Source: Pseudomonadota bacterium
GTDB taxonomy: Bacteria; Myxococcota_A; Polyangia; Polyangiales; Polyangiaceae
Length of the DNA stretch: 64,000 bases
Direction: 5' to 3'
NCBI GenBank assembly: GCA_023398955.1
Contig: JAEWRL010000176.1
Span: 1-64,000 of the forward strand
Part shown: one piece after another, positions 1-9,600 of the stretch
How positions within the stretch are numbered: position 1 is the stretch's first letter
Layout: each line of letters starts with the position of its first letter
Program-made: the position numbers and the translations under genes
Notes under the pieces: generated by a model
Told to the model about the DNA's origin: nothing
What the model saw: the letters and a program-made list of their open reading frames with translations, nothing else
Databases searched by the model: none

Positions 1-595
1 CGAAGTCCGGCGGGCAGGGAAGGAGCTCGGGGGCTTGCTCCAGGGGCCTGATGAAGCCTGGCAGGGTGAGACGCGGGTCGTCAGGCGCAGGGGAAAGCAC
101 GACGGACTCGATGAGGGTGCGGGTGAGCGCTGGCGGCAGGTAAATGAGCTTCGTCTTCGCGAGCATCGCGGGGTCGTCCTGGGGGTGGCGCAGGTAGGTG
201 GTGATCGTCGCGATGGGCAGGCCCTCGTAGAGGTGGTGGATGAGCAGGGTCTCTAGGGCGTTGAAGTAGCCGCTGATGAGGAGCTGTGGCCGTGGCTCCG
301 GGCCGGCGAAGATACTGTCGAGCGCCCCCTGCTTGGCGATGGGCAAGAGCTGGTGGGGCTTCCAGCGCTGCCCTTTGGGCTCGAGCTTGTCTTCTACCGA
401 GTGTCCGAGCGGGTAGATATCCTCGAGGATGACGTCGATCGTGAAACCAAAGGGCTCCACGATGGCCTTGCAGTCGGCAATCCCCATGAACTTCACCGTG
501 TGCCCTGCCGCAACGAGGGTTTGCGCGAAGCTCACGCAGGGCAGCCAGTGACCGTGCTCGCGGTACAAGTCAGGCCAAATTACGATGTTTGCCAT
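1..595 (-). CDS. Glycosyltransferase (GT1/GT28-like), 3' end outside window
   Basis: N-terminal 198 residues of a protein that continues past the left edge. It starts MANIVIWPD and runs into WLPCVSFAQTLVAAGHTVKF, the typical first beta-alpha unit of a GT-B glycosyltransferase of the UGT/macrolide type, in which the acceptor-binding half comes first. A later stretch (ISGYFNALETLLIHHLYEG) fits the known pattern of a conserved fold around residue 110. The nucleotide-sugar site would lie in the missing C-terminal half, so donor and acceptor cannot be named. An AGGAG ribosome-binding site sits just upstream of the ATG. The gene begins 32 bases after the stop of the Tc-toxin-like gene on the same strand, so the two are probably co-transcribed. 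The family call is solid; any role in toxin modification is inference. Confidence 0.75.
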   Translation of the reverse strand, partial: MANIVIWPDLYREHGHWLPCVSFAQTLVAAGHTVKFMGIADCKAIVEPFGFTIDVILEDIYPLGHSVEDKLEPKGQRWKPHQLLPIAKQGALDSIFAGPEPRPQLLISGYFNALETLLIHHLYEGLPIATITTYLRHPQDDPAMLAKTKLIYLPPALTRTLIESVVLSPAPDDPRLTLPGFIRPLEQAPELLPCPPDF

Positions 596-627
596 TTCCG
601 TTTCTCCTGATTCGTCTCTCGTTGGCC

Positions 628-3600
628 TTAGGGGGAAGGTGGCGGTGCGGTCACCGTGTAGCGGAGGATCAACGCGATATCGTCGATGAGGTCTGGGGTG
701 AGTTGAGCCTGGCGCAACTCCCAGGTCTCTGGTCGCCAATCGCTGAGCAGCTCGGCGCTGTGAGGCAGCGTTGTCTGCGAGATCCCGTTGTCATCGAGAG
801 CTCCCAGGGTGTTCTCTGGCGGATCCGCGGAGGGGACTTCGGGATTCACTGCGAGATCGAGCGCTGCGTTGCTAGGTAGGGTCGCGCCCGGCTTGAACAG
901 GACGTGGACCCCGATGTCCGCCGCCCCGCCTCCTGTGGCAGTGAGCGTCATGGAGTAGTTCCCGTCGCGGAGCAGGTAGGGGAAGTGCTCGGGGGTCAGC
1001 GCGAAGCGGACCGGGGCGTTCGAGGCGAGCAGGCGCTGGAGCACGCCGGGGAACTCGCGCTTCATGCTGATCACGCGTACCATGCCCTGATCGGAGTCGA
1101 CCACGGCTTGTAGGATGCCGTTGAGCGCCGTCTCGATGGTCTCTTCCGCCTTTTGACGGAGCAGGCCGCCGGAGTCTCGCGCGGTGTAGCTCAATTGGAT
1201 GACAACGTCCGAGATGGTGCGGTAGTCGAACTGGCGGGCGGCGGTGGGGAGCTCCAGACGCCAGCGGCTGATGGCCCCCGCGCCTTCGAAGGGCAGGTAG
1301 CGCTCGTCGCGGAAGTTGAGCTCGAAGAGGCCTGCGTCGCCTTGGGCGGTGCTCGTCGCGATGGACTGGATGCCGCCCAGGTCGTGGATGAAGCGCGTGT
1401 CGTCGTATCCTTCGTAGGGATAGCTCTCGCCCGGCATGGGATCCTTGCGGATGGCGCTGCCGACGAGGCTCAGCTTGGCGCTGACGCTCGTGTGGGGACC
1501 AGTGACGCAGGGGATGGTGAGGCGCACCGTCTTGATGCGTCGGAAGTACTGACCGGGGAAGTCCAGGTCGAACAGGATCTCGGGGAGCTCGAAGTTGCAG
1601 ACGCCGGTCTCGCGCAGGGTCTGCAGGGCCTCGGGGTTGATGCTCGCCAGGGAGATGGGTTTGTTTATCTCGAACTCGCGTTTGTTAAGCTCGAGGTAGG
1701 CTATATCCATGCGCTTCAGGTCGTTGGAGAGCTTCTCCCCTGCCAAGAGGCCCTGGCGCAGGCTGTCGCGATAGTCGAACTGGATGTACTCCGTGCAGCT
1801 GAGTCCGAGTTCGAACTGCAGGGCGCGCTCGGCGGTCTTCGCGACGTCGTGGGCCAGCTTGTACACCTCCTGGTAGCTCCGGGACAGCTGGGTGACCATC
1901 CACTGGTAGAGCTCGCGGTTCGTGAACTTCTCACGCAGGTAGTCCTGGATCTCTTCGGCGTGCTGCACCTGCTGGTCGTGGTTCTCCAGCTCCTTCTCGG
2001 CGATCGCGAGGCGCACGTTGGCGGCGATGATCTGCTGACCAATCTGCCCGGTCTCCTTCTGGGCCAGGCGCTCCTGGAGCTTCCACTCCTCCCAGCGCCG
2101 CTCGTGCCCGGCGGCGATGCCAGCGAGGTTCGCTTGACCCCGGAAGTGCCCCGCGACCGTGCCGAGGATGGCGGCGCTTGCATTGGCGATGCCGACCATC
2201 GCCGTCCCGATCTTGAAGTTTGCGTTGCCGAGGGGGAGAATGCCCACGATGCCGACGTCTGCGTCGGGGATGGGGGAGAAGGCCGCGGAGAGGGCGTGGA
2301 GGCCGCCTTGGATGGTCTCCAGGGTGTTGGCGACCTCCGTGTGGCTTATCTGCTGGCGCTCATTGGCGTTGATGCGCTCGCGCTTGCGGTACTCGTCGTA
2401 GCGCTCTTGGGCCAGGGTTTGGGAGAGCTCCAGGGCGACGATGTTCTCCTGGGCCTCCTCGATCTGGCGCTCGCGGACCTTGCGGGCCAGCTCCAGCATG
2501 CGGATCTCGTGGCGCTGGCGTAGGAGCTGCAGCGCCTCGGCGTCCTTCTTCTCCAGGGCGGAGAGCAGGGCTCCACCGAAGCTCTTCACCTCGTTGCAGA
2601 GGTCCATGGCCTTCTGCATCCAGATGCTGAAGCGATAGAGCGGCAGGGGCGCGTTCAGCTGGCTGAGGACGCTGCCGAGGTCGATACCGGCGGCGGCGGC
2701 CTTGACGAGGAGCGCCGGATCGATGGGCGGCTGGAAGAGGGGCAGCTGCCGCTTCACGCCGTCGATGTTCATGCTGTTGCGGATCTTGAAGAGCCTATCC
2801 TGGACCGTGTCCCAGTAGTGGTTGAGGCGCTCGTTGCGCGGGACGCGGAAGTAGGCGGTCTTCAGGGCCAGGTTTCGCACCTGAGCGTTGGCTTGGGCCA
2901 ACCTGTCGACGTTTATCTTTTTTATGTGCTCGCGGTTGCTGATGACCTGGTACTCGAGGTCCACCATGGCGTTGGAGAAGTCGTCGAGGGGCATCTGCTG
3001 GAGCTCGCGGTAGGTGTAGCGAGGCTCGCGCAGGAGCGGGTCGACGATCTGCGGGCGGTCGCCCATCAGCTCGTCCGCCAGGATGTAGAGCTGCGTCGCC
3101 TGGTTGATCGACTCGAAACTGTCGCGGCGGAACAGCTCGTCGGCCCAGGAGATGAGGTTGTCCAGGTACTTCATCACCACGTTCTTCTGGTAGGCGACGA
3201 CCCTGCGGCGGGCGATGAGGTGGGGGTTGAAGGGGTTCCGTCGCCACTCGTCGATCAGGGCGGTCAGATCGGCGCGCTCGTAGGGGCTCAGCTCGCGGCC
3301 CAGGCCCAGCGCCTCGCGCAGGCTCTGGGTGGCGTCCTGGTTGGCGAAGAAGGGTAGGAAGTTCCAGTAGCGACAGCCCGCTGGGAGGTCGTCCACGAAG
3401 CGGCGGTGCTGCTCGTATTTGTTCAGCTCCTGCTTGGGATCGAAGACGAAGTGGTACCAGTTCATGGCATCCTCGAACTTCAGGTCCTGGCGCAGGCGGT
3501 CGGCGACCAGCATCGGCAGGTGGAAGAAGAGCTCCCAGTTGTAGATGCCGAAGGGGGTCCCGTAGCCGAACTCGACGGTGGGGAGGGGATAGGGCTTCTG

Positions 3601-6600
3601 GACGCTGGAGGTCCCCGGCTCGAACTCGATCTCGAACTTGCGCTGGGTCGTGCCCCAGGCCAGGGGATCGCCCGCGATGTGGTAGCCGAGGTACAGGTTG
3701 CCGTAGTAGTTGTAGTAGTAGTTCGCGTGGTAGTCAGAGTAGTTGTAGTAGTAGTTCTCCGACTCGGGCAGGGCCTCCGTCAGGCGGTTCATGATGCCTG
3801 GCGGGCCGTCGCGGTGCAGGCGCGTTTGGATCTCTCGGGCCTGCGGATGATTGAAGGTCTGGAAGGAAGCGCGTAGCACCTGCTCGCGATCGAACCCCGC
3901 CGCGACGTAGACGCCGCGGCTGAAAGCGAAGAAGCTCTTCGTATCGGTCTCGTAAAAGAAAGGCTCGTGCTGCGCGGCGCCGACGAGGCCGAGGTTCGTC
4001 GGGACGATGCGGAAGGTGCTGGGGGTGCGGTCCAGGAAGGGCTCGCTGTCGTAGAACTTGAGGCGGTCTGCAGCGAGCTCCCCTTGGATGACGATGGACG
4101 ACTCGATGGCGGCGTTGTGCTGCACCAGCGTGCCCACGGGGTAGTTGGCGCCCACGTTGAGGGGCAGGACCTCTGGATCGAAGGAGTCATGGCCGTTGAA
4201 GCGCAGGGCGAACTTGCCCAGCTGCTTGAGTCCGAGGCTGCCCTGGTTCGCGGCCGTGGGGTGCTGGGAGCGCACGACGCCCACACTGATCAGCTCGTTA
4301 CCCGTCTCGTTGATTCGGAGGTGGTAGTGCTCCGTGTGAGGCTGGTCGTCGCCGACGGCGCGGCCGTAGGGCCCTTGGATGTCGGAATCCATGACCTTCC
4401 CCTTGGACAGGCGGGGCTTGTGCCACTTGTTCTGCGCGGCGAGATACTCGCTCCACATCAGGCGGATCTCGTTCTGGTACTGGGCCTTCTGCTGATTGAT
4501 GTTGTCTTCGGTGGTCCGGGAGCTGTCGCTGAGCTGGGGCTGTTGCTTGAGCAGCACCTGGGGCCAGAACAGGAAGAGCCGGCCGTTGAAGACACCGGGT
4601 TGCACGACCTCGGCGTCGATCTCAAGGTCGATCTTGCGCCATGGGGTCCAGTCGCCGTGGTAGGCCTGCTTCGCCTGGAAGGTGCGGTAGTAGAAGCTGG
4701 CGGGTCGTGAACGCGTGCGGGCCACGACGTGGAGGATGAAGTCGTAGGGACCGGAACCCACGGGCTCGGCGTAGGCGCCCGAGACCTCCAGGTTCGAGAC
4801 CTCGACGAGCTTCTCCATGTAGCTCGTGAGGGCACGCAAGCCTTTCTCGTGGCTGATCTCGTCTTCCAAGAGCTCGCCCTCGAGCTCCTTGAAGAACGGC
4901 GTCTTGTCGTCGCGCAGCTCGGGCTCGATCCAGTTCTCGGGATAGAGGAAGACCTTGCGGTTGGCTTCCCAGACGCGATAGCTCCGCATCCACTCCCATT
5001 CTTCCTTGAGCTCGTCGAGCTTCGCCAGGGCGTCGGCGCTCTCCAGGCCGAGGAAGACGCGCTCCACGAAGAGCTGGACGGAGTTCAGGGCCAGCTTGAG
5101 CCGCGAGATCAGCGTATCCGGCTCCATCAGCGGATCGACGAGCAGGTGCGCGTACAGGTCGTTGGCGTCGAAGAAGTGGTAGGCGGGGCTGTCGCTGGGT
5201 CCGGCGACGGCCTCCGAAGTGAGGTAGCCGACGAGGGCGTCCCGCTGGCGCTGGCGGAGCTTGTCGCGCAGGGGCTTGAAAGCGTCCCGCCAGGTGCCAC
5301 GGCTAAAGCGCGCTCGATAGGTGCTGCGCAGCGCCAGGGCTACTGCGATGCTCGGCGTCTCACTGACCAGCTGCTCGCGGATCTGCGCCGCTGGCAGATC
5401 GAGGCGCCTGACGACGGACATGCACGCGCGCAGCACGTACCAGAGCTCTGGGCTGTTCCACGCCGGAGGGGTCGGCGAGGTTGGGAAGAGCTCCCAGATG
5501 GCCGTGATGTCTGCTTCGAGCCAGTCGGTGCGCTCGGCGAGCGCTTTGGCATCGAGGGGACCCTCGGGATCTTGCCAGAGCTCGATGAGGGTGCCCTCCT
5601 TGAGGGCCACCGAACGGTTGAGGTTCAGGAGATCGATGAGCTCGCCCAGCTCCTCCCAGGTCACGGGTAAGTCGCCGGTGGGCGGCGACAGGGGCAGCCG
5701 ATCCAGGAGGAAGCTGGGACCCATCGGATCCAGCTGGCTCAGCAGGTAGCCCAGCTCCGATTCGGTGATGCTCAGGGCCTGCACCAGGCCTGCTGCTTTG
5801 ACCAGCTTCTGGTAGGCTGCCTCCAGGGGGCCGATAAGATCCGAGGGCGCGGCCGGCACGGGGTCGGCGTTGCCCACCTCGAGCTCGAGGCTCAGGCTGA
5901 GGCTGGCGGGTAGCTCGATCTCGATGACGTAGCTCGTGCCCGCCTTGAGCGCTCCGGCGCGGATCGGAATCCTCGTCTCGTGCTCCTCGGTATCGATGAT
6001 GGCAGGCCCTGGCGCGGCAAGGCCTGGTGCCGAGACGGTGATGGTGGCTGACTCGGCTCCCGGACCACTGGCGACGACGTAGATCGTGGTATCGCCGTCC
6101 CTCGGAATCACGAGCCGTCCGACAGCGCTCGCCGTGGTACCGTCCACGCGACGCAGCAGGCCACCGCTGAGGAGCCGCTGCCACTCCTGGGCCGCGGTGG
6201 CTTCGGGGCCAGTGGAGGAGAGCCCCTGGGCCAGGAGCTGATCGATGCGTACCGGATCGAGCCCGCTGAGCTCGGCGCACAGCTCGCGAATGGCGCGGTC
6301 CACCACGCTGCGCTCCACGGCGCGGTTCAGCAGCTGCCACACACGGGCGTAGCGGACTGGAGCCGTGTTGTCCTGGGAATACTGGAAGAGGAAGTCGAAG
6401 AAGGCGTCGCGCTCGGTGCCCTCTGGCGGCAAAAAGTCGGCGAAGTACTTGTTCGCGAACTCCTCGCCCGCCGTTCGCTGCTCGGCGACGAGGGCTTCCC
6501 AGGCGGGCAGCTGCGCCGGGTCCTCGGGTTGAGCCGGCGGCCCGTCGATGACCTCGATGGCGCGCGCCACGCGGTTCATCGGCATGACCTGGGCCAGGGA

Positions 6601-9600
6601 GGCGCCGAGGGTCGTCGCGTCGGGGTTCGGATCCGAGGCGCGGGCTTCGGCGAGGGTGGCCGCGGCGCGCGAGACCTGGGTGTAGATCGCGTCGACCTGC
6701 TCCGTGGGCAGCGTCACGGCGCGTCCGGAGGCATCCTCGTGGCGCAGGGTGTAGCGTACGTCTGCGGGGGCCAGGCCCGAGGCGAGCAGGCGCTGGATCT
6801 CGCCGATGCTTTGGCAGGCATGGACGAGCCAGGGCACGCTCGCCGGCACCTCGAAGGGGCTGACGCCGATGAGGGCGAGGAGATCATAGAGGTCGGAGAT
6901 GGTGATGCGCAGGGCTCGAGCCAGGCGCGCCTCGCGGTACATGCGCGAGAGACTCGCCAGATCCAGGTCGCGATAGACGGGTACCGTGCCCGAGGTCGGG
7001 CGCTCGATCACCTCCCACCAGAGGCGGTCCATCTCGGCGCGGCGCAGCTCCAGAGCCCCTTGGAGATAGGTCTTCAGGTCGAGGTCCGTCTCGTTGGGAT
7101 CTGTGACGATGGCGCCGCCTGCAACGATCGTCTGCATGGCGGCGTACTCGGGCTGGTCCTTGCCGGCATCCAGGAACACCTCGTCGAACAGGCTCTTCTT
7201 CTGGCGGTCGGTACGGCGCGTGTCGATGTCTCCGAAGAAGGCGAGGAGCTCCACCGGAGACAGGTTCAGGATGGTGGCGAGACGCTTGAAGACCGAGACC
7301 TGCGTCAGGCTGGAGGGTACCACGTTGCCCTCGCGGGCCATCAGGTAGCGGTCGAGCTCCCGCATCGACCAGCCGAGCTTGCGCCACAGGCGGATGAAGA
7401 AGCTGATGCGGCGCAGGCTGGCGACGTTCAGATGGGCGATCTGGTACTCGTTGTAGTTGCACTCGATGGCGTCGCCGATGTCGCCCACCACGACGTGCAG
7501 GCGCCGGGGAAGGCCCAGGCCGTTCAGCTCTGCGGCGTGGTCGGCGGCATCCGTGTGCACGAACTCCGTGTCGAGGAGGTCCAGCATTTGCTGATAGTCG
7601 AGACCGCTGCGGTGCAGGAAGACGGGCATGCGGCTCATCAGCGCCTCCCAGGTTCCGGTGATCTCCAGGGTTGGCTTGTCTGGGCGCCTGATGGTGACGG
7701 GTTGCGCGGCTTGCGCGATGGTCAGATTGAAGCCCCAGTAGGTCCAGATTGGCGGCCCGGCGAGGGGATCGGCGAGGATGGCGGCGGCTTCGCTGCCCGA
7801 GAGCGCCAGGAACGCGATGGCGATGGCCGGGTCCTGGAGCTTGTCGGCGAAGTCCGCCGTGGAGAACGCCTCCAACACCTCATGGCGATAGGCGTTCTTC
7901 TGGCGGAGCAGGATGTCCACCTCTTCGCGCCCGAGGTCTAGGGGGAGATTGAAGGGGAAACGCGCCGCGGCAAGGATGTCGTACGCCCCGAGGTTCACGT
8001 GCTCCGGGAAGACGTCCAGGGACTCGTTCGTCGCGCTGGTCTGAGGGGTAGGGGTCACGGAGAACTGACCCGAGGACGGCCCCCGGATCGTGAAGCGCCA
8101 GCTCTCGTCCTCGACGATCCACTCCTGGTTCTCTTCGTACGGAGTGGCGGGTTCGCGGATGCGCTTGAACCTCGCGAAGGGGGTCAGCACGAAGCCCCGA
8201 GTCCCGAAGGCGGCGTAGATGTCCGTCGCGAGAGCATTGGGGACGCCGCTCACGAGGGCGTTGAGGGCATCGACCACGGCTGTCGTAGAGCCAAGGCTGC
8301 TCGGGAGCGTGAACGCGAGGGGGCTGACCAGGCCCTCGAGGAGCTCGTTGACCAGGTCGATGTAGGGAAGGACGCGGTTCGTGTTCGGGCAGGTGATCTC
8401 GATGTGCTGAAGGTCGGGACGGCGGATGAAGAGCTGGTTGCGGGGGACGCCTTCCACGAACTCGAGGAGGTCCACGAGGTATGCCCCCGGGCTCAAGACC
8501 GTCTGGCAGTGCTCGCAGGCGCACTTGTTCAAATCCCCGAGGAGGGTGATCCAGTTCGGGAGCTTCTTGATGGAGCTGTCCTCTGGCTCCGAGACGTTGT
8601 CTTGATAGCAGGTCAGCGGACTGATGAGCAGGCTGACGTTGACCCCGTTCGGGAGCGCCGTGCCGCTGCCCGTCGCGTTGAGCTGCTGATTATACTGCAC
8701 TGCGGTGTACAGCACTTCGCTGGCGTACTGCGTGGCCGTGCGATGGATACGCGTCGCCGCCGTGAGACCCCCCAGCGTCTCGGCATGGGCGGTGACGAAC
8801 TCGTCTTCCTTCGTCTTGGCGATGGCGACGGCCGAGTCGAGCCCGGCATCGACGAGGGCCTGGGCGGCCGTGAAGTCCTCGGTGAGGCGGTACACCCGCT
8901 GGATCTGCTTGATGCGTTCGACGACAGCGTCGGAGGGTTTCGTCGAGTCCGCTGGCAGCGAGGCCAGGTAGTTGTCGATGTTGCCGATTTCCAGATCGAA
9001 GTCCGGGTTGTCGGCGAAGAACTCCAAAACCTCGGCGAGCTCGTCGTCCGAGTTGGCGCTGGCATAGGTGGCAGCCTCGTCCGTGAAGCGGCTGGTCCCC
9101 CCGAGGTTGCCGAAGAGTTCGTAGAGGCGCGCCGCGTAGATTTTGTTGCGCTCCTCGTTCGTGCGCCCGGGGACGCCCGGCGGGTAGGCGTTCCCGTTCA
9201 AGGTAGCCGCCTGCGCTGCGTAGTAGGTCCAGCCGCGCGAGGCACGATCCGTGGCCGGGTTCCCGGGCCCGTCGAGCTCGCCGACGCGGCCGAGATCCCG
9301 CACGGTCACCCACCCCCGATGGACCTTGTCTGGGTACACGGCGGCGACGGTCGGGAAGAAGCGCCCCACTGCGTCATAGAGCTCGAAGACGAAGCGCAGG
9401 TTCTCGGCGTCGGCGGCCGAGAAGCCTGGCTTTTCCGTGAGCTCCTCCAGGAACCCGGTGAAATCGCCCTGGTAATCGAAGTAGATCCCGACGACCTGCG
9501 TCTGGCGCGCCGCGTCGTCGGGGTACACGAGGTTCAGGAGCGCCTGCTGCCAGGTACCTTCCTCGCCTTCCGCCGGCATCTGGGTCATGAAGTAGGCCAG

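Noticed and set aside
1153..2523. Open 456-codon frame on the plus strand opposite the TcA-like gene
   Set aside because: High-GC coding DNA leaves long antisense frames. The TcA side has clear family motifs; this frame has low-complexity Leu/Val/Ala text with no recognisable domain.
6529..7941. 470-codon plus-strand frame opposite the TcA-like gene
   Set aside because: Antisense shadow. No domain, signal peptide or ribosome-binding site.
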